This document shows positions 1 to 5,832 of a stretch of 8,760 bases of DNA, piece by piece. Below the pieces are notes generated by a model. The model was not told the origin of the DNA. It ran no database searches and saw only the letters and a list, made by a program, of their open reading frames with translations. Numbering within the stretch: position 1 is the first letter of the stretch; each line of letters starts with the position of its first letter. This stretch comes from CAYMSA01 sp964392965. Lineage in GTDB: Bacteria; Actinomycetota; Coriobacteriia; Anaerosomatales; Anaerosomataceae. The position numbers and the translations under genes were made by a program. The stretch covers positions 1-8,760 of the forward strand of contig CAYMSA010000070.1 in assembly GCA_964392965.1 (NCBI GenBank), written 5' to 3'.

Positions 1-1325
1 GGACTCACCCCGGCCGTCGAGAGCAGAAGATCCACGCCTGTGCGCACCGCAGCGATGGCGAGCTGCGCCTGCCGGACGTCGAGCTGCGTGAACCACACGT
101 CCGGGTGCAGCATGAATGCACGCACGCCCTCCCGATCGGCGACCCGAGCGATGAGCGGCGAAGCGCCTGCGTCGTCCGCATCGCCAGCACTCTCCCCCCC
201 CGCAAGCATCCTCCCGCCCTCGTCGAGTACACCCGCATCGAGCAGCACCGCGAGGAGGTCGAAGACCCCGCTGCCGCAGATGCCGCGAGGCGCCGCGCCG
301 CCGACGACGCCGAGCGTCAACCCGGCATCGCTCCAGGCTACCCGCTCGATCGCGCCGTCCTCGGCACGCATGCCGTGGGTGAGCGCCCCGCCCTCGAGCG
401 CTGGGCCCGCCGCCGTTGCGGTGGCGAGCACGGTGCCGTTCGCGATGAGCACGATCTCGCCGTTCGTGCCGAGGTCGATGAAGAGCCGGACGCCCGTCCG
501 GGTATCGAGACCGCTCGCCGCAAGGCCGGCGACCACGTCCGCGCCGACGAACGCCGAGGCGCCCGGCAGCACGCGAACGATCGTTCCCGCGAGTCCTTCC
601 ACCCCGAGTGAGGCCGCATCGCACACCTCACCCTGCGTCTGCGCGCCCTCGTAGGGGGCCTCGGCCAGAGGCGCCACATCCCGGCCGAGGAAGAGGCCGG
701 TCATCGCGGTGTTCCCGACGACGACAACCTCCTCAAGCCGGCGAGGGTCCGCCGACTCGCCGAGCGCCTCCAGGAGCAGCCGCCCCACCTGGCCGACGAT
801 CGCACGCCGCAACTCCCCGGCACCGCCTGCGCGCGCATGCGCGACCCGCGTGAGCACGTCGGCACCGAACGGCGCCTGGGCGTTAAGGGCGCCGGCCCGT
901 CCCACCTCGGCGCCGGTCTCGAGATCGACGACCGACACCGCAATGCTCGTCGTGCCGATGTCGACCGCGGCCCCGAGGCGCGCACCTGTGCCGTCTGCCG
1001 TGGGCTGCAACCCGCTGAAGGAGACCCGGAGCGTATCGCCTGGCGCCTCGTGCGTGACGACGACGGCGCCCAACGCGAGCGTCCGGCATGCGAGCCGCAC
1101 ACCAGCAGCGAGCCGTTCCGGCCCGAGTAGTGCTCGCTCGTCGTCGGTGGGTGTCGACACCTCGCCCGCGACCACCACCCGGCACCCGCCGCAGCGGGCG
1201 CTCCCGCCGCAGCGGGCATCGAGGGCCACGCCGGCCATGCGTGCGGCATCGAGCAGAGAGATCCCGCGCGCTACGCGGACGGTGCGGCCCCCGGGCTCGA
1301 AGCGGACCGTCACCTCAGTCGACAT
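1..1325 (-). CDS. RACo-like [2Fe-2S] ferredoxin / ASKHA-domain (DUF4445) protein, partial
   Basis: The family couples a ferredoxin domain to an ASKHA ATPase-fold domain. Characterised members (RACo, RamA) use ATP to reductively reactivate the cobalt of corrinoid methyl-transfer proteins in the cytoplasm. I translated this frame by hand: 441 codons from ATG 1325 to the left edge without a stop, so the C-terminus is missing. An N-terminal plant-type [2Fe-2S] domain has Cys39, Cys45, Cys48 (CX5CX2C) and Cys80. Then come an ASKHA phosphate-loop-like DIGTTS at 122-127, GNTAM at 204-208, a second loop IDLGTNGE at 283-290, and CGSG at 350-353. The last residues read DVRQAQLAIAAVRTG, typical of the family. 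A purine-rich AAGGG lies 7 nt before the ATG, and the start overlaps the upstream protease gene by 11 bp, suggesting translational coupling. The linker between ferredoxin and ASKHA parts is short. Its corrinoid partner cannot be named because the downstream genes lie off-window. Confidence 0.88.
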   Translation of the reverse strand, partial: MSTEVTVRFEPGGRTVRVARGISLLDAARMAGVALDARCGGSARCGGCRVVVAGEVSTPTDDERALLGPERLAAGVRLACRTLALGAVVVTHEAPGDTLRVSFSGLQPTADGTGARLGAAVDIGTTSIAVSVVDLETGAEVGRAGALNAQAPFGADVLTRVAHARAGGAGELRRAIVGQVGRLLLEALGESADPRRLEEVVVVGNTAMTGLFLGRDVAPLAEAPYEGAQTQGEVCDAASLGVEGLAGTIVRVLPGASAFVGADVVAGLAASGLDTRTGVRLFIDLGTNGEIVLIANGTVLATATAAGPALEGGALTHGMRAEDGAIERVAWSDAGLTLGVVGGAAPRGICGSGVFDLLAVLLDAGVLDEGGRMLAGGESAGDADDAGASPLIARVADREGVRAFMLHPDVWFTQLDVRQAQLAIAAVRTGVDLLLSTAGVS

Positions 1326-2073
1326 CGGGAGACCCTTCGGGACTCGTCGGCACGAGCGCGGCCGCTACGCACCGCATCCTCCGGACGATGAGCGCCGAGG
1401 CGACAAGCGCGAGCAGCAGAAGCACCAGCAGCGACAGTGAGACCGCTTCTCCGGACACCATGCCGAGCTGGAAGAGCATGGCGCCGGAGTTCAGGACGGC
1501 ATGCGCAGCGGCGGCGAGGAGGAACCCTGCAACCGGTCGGCCGCGGCTGATCATCATGCTGAAGATGCCCGTCATGAATCCGTGGAAGAAGACGACGATC
1601 GTCCGCTCGACGAGGAAACCCGTGAACGCGTACCACGGATACGCTTGGTAGAGGCCGGATGCCCCGATCTGCACGGCGAGATAGACCGCCTCACCCAGCC
1701 CGAATCCGATGCCGAGCGCCATGCCCGTCCACCAGCCACCCGCCATGCCTCCTGCGTGGCGGTTGACACTCCTGATGGCCCGGGGAGCGATCTTGATGAG
1801 CTCCTCGAAGACGGGCGACAGGAGGAAGAGGAAGACGAGGAACCACGCGGGCGTGAGCGGCCCTACCGCCACCAGCTCGATGCCCGCCGCCTTGCCAACC
1901 AGCACGCCGAGAGGCGCTTTGATCGCAAGGTTCACGATGGCCGAGAGGGGCAGGCCGAGCGGGATGAGGCGCACGTACTCCCACGTCCTGCCCGAGAGGC
2001 GCCAGAGGAGACCGCCCCACAGGAGGACCGAGACGGCGAGCGTAGTCACCGCCATCGGCAGTATCGAAGGCAC
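1315..2073 (-). CDS. PrsW/YhfC/CPBP-superfamily intramembrane protease-like protein
   Basis: A polytopic membrane protein of about 252 aa with roughly seven to eight hydrophobic segments. The superfamily signature residues are present: FEELIK with Glu90, Glu91 and Lys94 (EExxK); GFGLGEA with Glu128; ERTIVVFFHG with Glu156 and His164; and HAVLN (HxxxN) with His191. Spacing fits the PrsW/YhfC/CPBP group of glutamic-type intramembrane proteases, but I cannot place it in one subfamily, and many members have no known substrate. I chose GTG 2073 because GGGAGAGGTG ends 6 nt before it. The in-frame GTG at 2082 would sit directly on that ribosome binding site. The gene starts 31 bp after the trigger factor stop, and its last 11 bp overlap the start of the RACo-like gene, so the three are probably co-transcribed. 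Proteolytic activity is inferred from the motifs only. Confidence 0.72.
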   Translation of the reverse strand: MPSILPMAVTTLAVSVLLWGGLLWRLSGRTWEYVRLIPLGLPLSAIVNLAIKAPLGVLVGKAAGIELVAVGPLTPAWFLVFLFLLSPVFEELIKIAPRAIRSVNRHAGGMAGGWWTGMALGIGFGLGEAVYLAVQIGASGLYQAYPWYAFTGFLVERTIVVFFHGFMTGIFSMMISRGRPVAGFLLAAAAHAVLNSGAMLFQLGMVSGEAVSLSLLVLLLLALVASALIVRRMRCVAAALVPTSPEGSPDVD

Positions 2074-2104
2074 GACTCTCACCTCTCCCGTCTGTCAGCG
2101 CTGC

Positions 2105-3463
2105 TCAGAGTATGGTTTCCGGCTCCCCGTCACCAGCGACCCCGGGTTGCGCGTCGTCGGCCCCGGCATCCTCCATCGTCTGGAACGTGGCGTTCTCAAG
2201 CAGCCAGTCGGTCGCCATCCTCACCCGCACGGCGAGCTCCATCCACGGCCCCATGGGGCCGTCCCACTGAGCCCGCTGCTCGTCCATGCTCGTCTGCGTC
2301 GTCGCAGCGAGTTCGGTGAGCAGCAGATCGATGTGCTTCTGATCGACCTCCAGGCCGAGGTCGCGGAAGAGCGCCTCGAGCGCCAGCTCGGCCTGTACGT
2401 CACGCTGCGCCGACACGCGCATGTCGTCCACGAGCTGGTCCGGGGTGATCCCGTTCTGCATGCAGAACTGCTCGAGCGCCATTCCCCGGCCCTTAAGCTG
2501 CTGTGCGAACCCCCGGATCGACTCGCCGAGCCGCTGCTTGACCATCGCCTCCGGTACCTCGCCCTCGAGCCGCGCAGCGAGTTCGCGAACGGCTCCCACA
2601 TGCCGCATCTGCTCGCGCAGCCGCCCGCGTTCCGCCTGCAGACGTGACCTGAACTCGGCCCGAAGCGCGTCGAGGCTGTCGTACCCCATCGTCCCGAGAA
2701 GCTTCTCCGTGAGCTCGGGCACGACCTTGGCACGCACCTCGTGGATGGCGACGTCGAACATCGCCGTGGCAGGCTCATCATCGGACTTCGGCCCTTTGCC
2801 CGGTAGCGAGACCTCGATATGCGCCTTGTCTCCGGCAACGCGCCCGAGAAGTGCCTCGTCGAACTCGCCTGGCATGTGCCCCTTGCCGAGTTCGTACACC
2901 TGATCGGCGTACTGCTCCTCGGAGTCCGCGACACCCGTCACCGCACTCGTGATGCTCATGACGATCATGTCTTCGCGCTCCACGGCACGCCCTTCGGCCA
3001 CCTCGAACGTCGCGAGATGCTCGCGAAACGCGGTCACCGCCGCGTCGACGTCGTCCTCGGCCACCTCTTCGGGCGGGAGGGTGACGACGATGTCGCGGTA
3101 GTCGGAGAGACCGAGCTCGGGACGCAGCTCGACGGCGACCGAGAACGTGTACGGCTCGCCCTCGGCGGCGGGCTCTGCGAGCAGGACCTTGGGCTCGTTG
3201 ATGAGCAGCAGACGCTCGCGGGCGATCGCCTCACTCGACGATGTGCGCCCCAGTCTGCCCGAGACGTCCGTGACGATCTGCTCACGCCCGACCTGGGCAT
3301 CGATCACCGACCGTGGCACCTTGCCCTGCCGGAAGCCGTCCACCTTCATTCGCTCACCGGCCTCGCGGTATACGTCCGCGAAGACGGCATCGACGTCTTG
3401 GGCCGGAACAGTGACGCTCAGGGTCGCCGAGTTGCCTTCGCCGCGCGTGAGGGTGACCTCCAT
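2105..3463 (-). CDS. tig: Trigger factor (ribosome-associated chaperone)
   Basis: Trigger factor binds ribosomal protein L23 at the exit tunnel and shields nascent chains; it also carries a PPIase domain. The 452-aa product is slightly longer than the E. coli protein (432 aa). The N-terminal ribosome-binding domain has the signature GFRQGKVP at residues 43-50. Residues about 162-246 correspond to the FKBP-type PPIase domain, but are degenerate: only the MPGEFDEALLG stretch (197-207) clearly resembles the usual IPGFE..L.G. The C-terminal helical chaperone domain fills about 250-430 and is followed by an acidic Asp/Gly/Glu tail. I took ATG 3463, preceded by AGAGGA 9 nt upstream, because family homology begins at MEVTLTRGEG. 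The frame is open to 3613, but that extension is Arg/Cys-rich and unlike the family. It is probably the first gene of a unit with the protease and RACo-like genes. Confidence 0.93.
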   Translation of the reverse strand: MEVTLTRGEGNSATLSVTVPAQDVDAVFADVYREAGERMKVDGFRQGKVPRSVIDAQVGREQIVTDVSGRLGRTSSSEAIARERLLLINEPKVLLAEPAAEGEPYTFSVAVELRPELGLSDYRDIVVTLPPEEVAEDDVDAAVTAFREHLATFEVAEGRAVEREDMIVMSITSAVTGVADSEEQYADQVYELGKGHMPGEFDEALLGRVAGDKAHIEVSLPGKGPKSDDEPATAMFDVAIHEVRAKVVPELTEKLLGTMGYDSLDALRAEFRSRLQAERGRLREQMRHVGAVRELAARLEGEVPEAMVKQRLGESIRGFAQQLKGRGMALEQFCMQNGITPDQLVDDMRVSAQRDVQAELALEALFRDLGLEVDQKHIDLLLTELAATTQTSMDEQRAQWDGPMGPWMELAVRVRMATDWLLENATFQTMEDAGADDAQPGVAGDGEPETIL

Positions 3464-3581
3464 GGACGCGATTCCTCTCTGGTCTCGTGTCGCCCGGGCG
3501 TTCCGGCCGGCATCCGTGTCGTTCCAACAGCATAGCCTGTGTGTGCGCGTCCGTCGCCCGGAGGCTGCGCATGCCTTCGCG
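3464..3581. other. Intergenic spacer upstream of tig
   Basis: The 118 bp between the MTA phosphorylase stop and the trigger factor start hold no gene I can support. On the minus strand there is a possible -10 (TATGCT, 3534-3529) with no convincing -35 at the right distance. An imperfect GC-rich hairpin (arms 3544-3548 and 3567-3571, inner TCCG/CGGA at 3550-3553 and 3559-3562) lies just after the phosphorylase stop. It has no U-tract, so it is not a clear intrinsic terminator. A separate promoter for tig is likely here but not proven. Confidence 0.4.
3529..3534 (-). promoter_or_regulatory. Weak candidate -10 box for tig
   Basis: TATGCT on the minus strand, about 66 bp before the trigger factor ATG. 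It matches TATAAT at four of six positions, and no good -35 was found 16-18 bp upstream. This is a guess from base composition alone. Confidence 0.2.
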
Positions 3582-4379
3582 TCAGTGTCCGGCGTTCTCC
3601 GGAGCCTCGGCACACCAGCAACTCCGGTCGGTGGGCACCGCCGGGACCATCGCGAAGATGAGGTCCTTCAGGCGCGCGTTGTTCTCCGCGAAGACACGGA
3701 GCACTTCGCCATGCGTGACCGCCGAGCTTGCCTCGGCGCCCGCGTCGTAATCGGTGATGAGCGCGATGTTCACGTAGCAGAGGCCCAGCTCCCTGGCGAG
3801 ATAGGCCTCAGGATACTGCGTCATGTTCACGACCTCCCATCCCTGGGAGGCGTACCAGCGGGACTCGGCACGGGTGGAGAAGCGGGGGCCCTGGACGACG
3901 ACCACCGTGCCGGTCGGGTGCGCGACGATGCCGAGACTGGCGGCCGTCTCTGCGGCGACCGCCCGCATCTCGGGACAGTAGGGGTCCGCGGCGGAAATGT
4001 GGACGACCTTCGAGCCGTCGTAGAAGGTGTCCCTGCGACCGCACGTCCGGTCGACGAACTGGTCCGTGATCACGAAGTGGCCGGGCTCCACGTGCGACTG
4101 AAGCGAGCCGGCCGCGCACGGCCCGATGATGCGGCTGATACCGAGTTCGCGCATCGCCCAGATGTTCGCACGGTAGTTCACGAGATGCGGCGGGATCGAG
4201 TGGTCACGACCGTGCCTCGGCAAGAAGGCGACCGAGCGCCCGGCGACTGTCCCCACCATGAAGGTATCGGAGGGCGGGCCGTACGGTGTGTCGAGCCGGA
4301 CCTCGCGAGCCTCGTCGAACAGCTCGTAGAACCCGCTCCCGCCAAACACGCCTATCTCGGCGCGAGGTGTCTCTGCCAT
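3582..4379 (-). CDS. mtnP: S-methyl-5'-thioadenosine phosphorylase
   Basis: Cleaves 5'-methylthioadenosine with phosphate to adenine and 5-methylthioribose-1-phosphate, recycling the by-product of polyamine and other SAM-dependent pathways in the cytosol. The 265-aa protein belongs to the PNP/MTAP type 2 family. Visible marks are GGSGFY (13-18) and PRHGRDHSIPPHLVNYRANI (54-73) in the phosphate and nucleoside site, GPCAAGS (86-92), GPRFSTRAES (164-173), NMTQYPEA (185-192) and TDYD (209-212). The Asp residues of TDYD fit a 6-aminopurine (adenine) base, whereas guanine/hypoxanthine enzymes usually have Asn. ATG 4379 is preceded by AGGAG 6 nt upstream; an in-frame start at 4400 has no such support and adds only seven residues. 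Oddly, the C-terminus carries CWC (Cys254, Cys256) as in thermophilic archaeal MTAPII. It diverges from the SPFH gene across a shared control region. Confidence 0.93.
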   Translation of the reverse strand: MAETPRAEIGVFGGSGFYELFDEAREVRLDTPYGPPSDTFMVGTVAGRSVAFLPRHGRDHSIPPHLVNYRANIWAMRELGISRIIGPCAAGSLQSHVEPGHFVITDQFVDRTCGRRDTFYDGSKVVHISAADPYCPEMRAVAAETAASLGIVAHPTGTVVVVQGPRFSTRAESRWYASQGWEVVNMTQYPEAYLARELGLCYVNIALITDYDAGAEASSAVTHGEVLRVFAENNARLKDLIFAMVPAVPTDRSCWCAEAPENAGH

Positions 4380-4425
4380 GGGGCACTCCTCTCGGACCAA
4401 GGCTCACCCCCGGAAACGGCGGGGC

Positions 4426-4453
4426 GCCGGTGTGATCTGAACGCGACACCGGC
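4426..4453. repeat. Perfect 8-bp inverted repeat next to the mtnP -10
   Basis: GCCGGTGT (4426-4433) and ACACCGGC (4446-4453) are exact reverse complements separated by 12 nt. The right arm directly abuts the TATGAT box at 4454-4459, so the repeat covers the likely mtnP start site. It could be an operator dyad or a hairpin at the 5' end of the mtnP transcript. A further GCCGG at 4468-4472 lies on the other side of the -10. Confidence 0.5.
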
Positions 4454-4459
4454 ATCATA
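4454..4459 (-). promoter_or_regulatory. Candidate -10 box for mtnP
   Basis: On the minus strand this reads TATGAT, five of six matches to TATAAT. The start site would be near 4447, giving a leader of about 68 nt. The -35 region 17 bp upstream (CCGCCA) is poor, so an activator or an alternative sigma factor may be needed if the promoter is real. The leader could also form a 5-bp CCCCG/CGGGG stem (4408-4412 with 4420-4424) before the AGGAG ribosome binding site. Confidence 0.35.
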
Positions 4460-4500
4460 CCGCGAGTGCCGGATTCTGGCGGCAGTCGTGTTAGAGAGCG

Positions 4501-4529
4501 CTTACAGAGTGATATCATCTTCATATCAT
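4501..4529 (+). promoter_or_regulatory. Candidate sigma-70-type promoter for the SPFH-RHH genes
   Basis: CTTACA (4501-4506; four of six to TTGACA), a 17-bp spacer, and TATCAT (4524-4529; five of six to TATAAT). The predicted start near 4536 coincides with the first base pairs of the leader hairpin at 4537. A second, weaker pair (TTAGAG 4491-4496, TATCAT 4513-4518, 16-bp spacing) overlaps it. Confidence 0.5.
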
Positions 4530-4536
4530 ATCGGTT

Positions 4537-4573
4537 CGACGAGGGCGTGCGCCCTCCGTCGGGACACGGAGGA
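4537..4573 (+). promoter_or_regulatory. Leader with two mutually exclusive hairpins and the SPFH ribosome binding site
   Basis: Hairpin A pairs 4537-4546 with 4551-4561 (10 bp with one bulged C at 4556) around the loop GTGC. Hairpin B pairs CCTCCGT (4553-4559) with ACGGAGG (4566-4572), 7 perfect bp with a 6-nt loop. Bases 4553-4561 are needed by A, and 4553-4559 by B, so the two cannot coexist. B buries the Shine-Dalgarno GGAGGA (4568-4573), which lies 5 nt before the ATG; A leaves it free. This is the geometry of a translational switch. The base pairing is seen in the sequence; regulation is inferred, and GC-rich DNA forms such stems by chance more often. Confidence 0.45.
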
Positions 4574-4578
4574 TCAGG

Positions 4579-5574
4579 ATGAGCACGGAGAAGACGGTAC
4601 GGGTCAGGAACGGGTGGGTCATGCTCGGCGTGGTGCTCCTGCTGTTCATCGTGAGCATCGCGCTCTTCATCAAGGGAGCCGCCGGTGACGCCATGGGCGA
4701 GCCGTCCGGGTGGACGATCCTCGCGGCCATCGTGCTGCTGGTGTTCGACTGCTTCCTGTTGCCGGGCTTCTTCACGCTGCAGCCCAACGAGGCGCGCGTG
4801 CTGATCCTCTTCGGCAACTACAAGGGCACCGTGCGCGAGGACGGCTTCCACTGGGGCAACCCCTTCTACTCGAACGGCCCGGCGGTCCCGGCTGCCGAGA
4901 AGGCGGCCGCCGCGATGGTGACCGCCACCAAGCGTGCCGAGGGCGGCAAAGGTGCGCAGGCCCCCAAGACGACGCGGTACAAGATCTCCCTTCGGGCACG
5001 CAGCCTCAACGGCGAGAGGCTCAAGGTGAACGACAAGCGCGGCAACCCGGTCGAGATCGCGGCGGTCGTCGTGTGGCGCGTGAAGGACACCGCGCAGGCG
5101 GTCTTCGACGTGGACGACTACGAGCAGTACGTGGCCATCCAGAGCGAGACGGCGCTACGTCACGTGGCCACCGCCTTCGCCTACGACCACGGGGAGGACG
5201 AGAACGCCGGTGAGATCACGCTGCGCAGCAACGTCGAGGAGGTCTCGGCGGCCCTCGCGGCCGAGCTCGAGGTGCGCCTCGCCAAGGCCGGCGTCGTCAT
5301 CGACGACGCACGCCTCACCCACCTCGCCTACGCGCCGGAGATCGCCCAGGCGATGCTCCGCCGCCAGCAGGCCGAGGCCATCATCGACGCGCGCCGCAAG
5401 ATCGTCCATGGCGCCGTGAGCATGGTGGAGATGGCGCTCGGCGAACTCACGGAGAAGGGCGTCGTCGCCTTCGACGAGGAGCGCAAGGCCGCGATGGTGA
5501 GCAACCTCATGGTCGTGCTCTGCGGTGAGAGCGAAGTGCACCCCATCGTCAACGCCGGCACCCTCTACCAGTAG
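4579..5574 (+). CDS. SPFH/Band 7 domain membrane protein
   Basis: A 331-aa membrane-anchored SPFH (stomatin/prohibitin/flotillin) protein. Such proteins form large oligomers or cages on membranes and organise microdomains or proteases; the specific role of this subfamily is not known to me. Two hydrophobic segments (about 13-31 and 45-65) are followed by the SPFH core (about 66-270): LQPNEARVLILFGNYKGT, then SLRARSLNGERLKVNDKRGN (137-156), then AAVVVWRVKD. The C-terminal part is helical and charged (RRQQAEAIIDARRKIV), as in the coiled-coil tail of the family. Residues about 98-132 form an Ala/Gly/Lys-rich insertion where, as I recall, relatives run directly from NPFY into the basic stretch before the SLRAR motif. 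The start has GGAGGA 5 nt upstream, inside the switch-like leader. It is followed after 15 bp by an RHH gene, an arrangement I recall from other genomes. Confidence 0.88.
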   Translation: MSTEKTVRVRNGWVMLGVVLLLFIVSIALFIKGAAGDAMGEPSGWTILAAIVLLVFDCFLLPGFFTLQPNEARVLILFGNYKGTVREDGFHWGNPFYSNGPAVPAAEKAAAAMVTATKRAEGGKGAQAPKTTRYKISLRARSLNGERLKVNDKRGNPVEIAAVVVWRVKDTAQAVFDVDDYEQYVAIQSETALRHVATAFAYDHGEDENAGEITLRSNVEEVSAALAAELEVRLAKAGVVIDDARLTHLAYAPEIAQAMLRRQQAEAIIDARRKIVHGAVSMVEMALGELTEKGVVAFDEERKAAMVSNLMVVLCGESEVHPIVNAGTLYQ

Positions 5575-5589
5575 CCGGCAAGAAGCACC

Positions 5590-5832
5590 ATGGCTGCGCG
5601 CAAACAGTATCTCCTGCGTATCGACCCCGCCGTCTGGGCGGAGGTCGAGAAGTGGGCCGCCGATGACCTGCGGAGCGTGAACGCACAGGTGGAGTTCGTC
5701 CTGCGCGACGCGCTCCGCAGACGCGGCCGGGGCCGGGCGCTCGATGAGGGCGCGGCCCCTTCGCCCGCAGACCCGGGCGACGCCGGGACGGGCGCACGCG
5801 ACGCATCGAACGGTGGACCCGATGCGGACTGA
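5590..5832 (+). CDS. Arc/CopG-type ribbon-helix-helix protein paired with SPFH
   Basis: A small (80 aa) predicted DNA-binding protein. The N-terminal 48 residues fit a ribbon-helix-helix: strand KQYLLRID (5-12), helix about 14-26 (AVWAEVEKWAADD), the turn RSVN (28-31), and a second helix about 30-45 (NAQVEFVLRDALRRR). RHH proteins bind DNA as dimers through the strand, so Lys5, Gln6, Leu8 and Arg10 are likely contact positions. Residues 50-80 are Pro/Ala/Gly/Asp-rich and probably disordered, longer than I expect for this group. The ribosome binding site is weak (AAGAAG), so translation may depend on the SPFH gene 15 bp upstream. Homologues are often auto-annotated as Arc-family or HicB-like antitoxins, but no toxin gene is present here. 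Its own promoter region (4380-4578) is an obvious candidate target. The end overlaps the dus start by 11 bp. Confidence 0.82.
   Translation: MAARKQYLLRIDPAVWAEVEKWAADDLRSVNAQVEFVLRDALRRRGRGRALDEGAAPSPADPGDAGTGARDASNGGPDAD

Larger units (their letters stand above)
4380..4578. promoter_or_regulatory. Divergent control region between mtnP and the SPFH gene
   Basis: About 200 bp without coding capacity I can support. The middle (about 4490-4535) is much more AT-rich than the surroundings and contains two direct copies of ATATCAT (4512-4518, 4523-4529) 11 bp apart, about one helical turn; the first lies in the palindrome TGATATCA (4510-4517). Candidate promoters point both ways, and the elements are listed separately. 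The layout suits one regulator acting on both genes, but no known operator was recognised. Confidence 0.6.

Noticed and set aside
40..654. Long open frames on the plus strand across 40-1651
   Set aside because: They are shadows of the RACo-like and protease genes in GC-rich DNA; their products are low-complexity Ser/Arg/Pro/Ala without family features, and the minus-strand frames contain clear motifs.
1315..1325. Three separate 11-bp gene overlaps (1315-1325, 5822-5832, 7729-7739)
   Set aside because: The equal length is most likely coincidence; two are tandem start/stop overlaps and one is a convergent stop/stop overlap, so no shared mechanism is implied.
3544..3571. Possible terminator after mtnP
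   Set aside because: The stem is interrupted by an asymmetric internal loop and no U-tract follows on the minus strand.
3464..3613. N-terminal extension of trigger factor from 3613
   Set aside because: The extra 50 residues are Arg/Cys/Thr-rich and unlike the family, and ATG 3463 has a ribosome binding site at a workable distance.
3147..4688. 513-codon plus-strand frame across tig, mtnP and the control region
   Set aside because: It runs antisense to two well-supported genes and through the divergent promoter region; its product shows no recognisable domain.
4204..4851. Minus-strand frame of 215 codons across the mtnP start and SPFH gene
   Set aside because: It crosses the divergent control region and overlaps two real genes; the Glu/Gln/His-rich product is typical of antisense reading.
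5590..5832. Toxin-antitoxin module
   Set aside because: The RHH protein resembles antitoxin-type DNA-binding proteins, but neighbours are a membrane SPFH protein and a tRNA-modifying enzyme; no small toxin gene is present in either flank.
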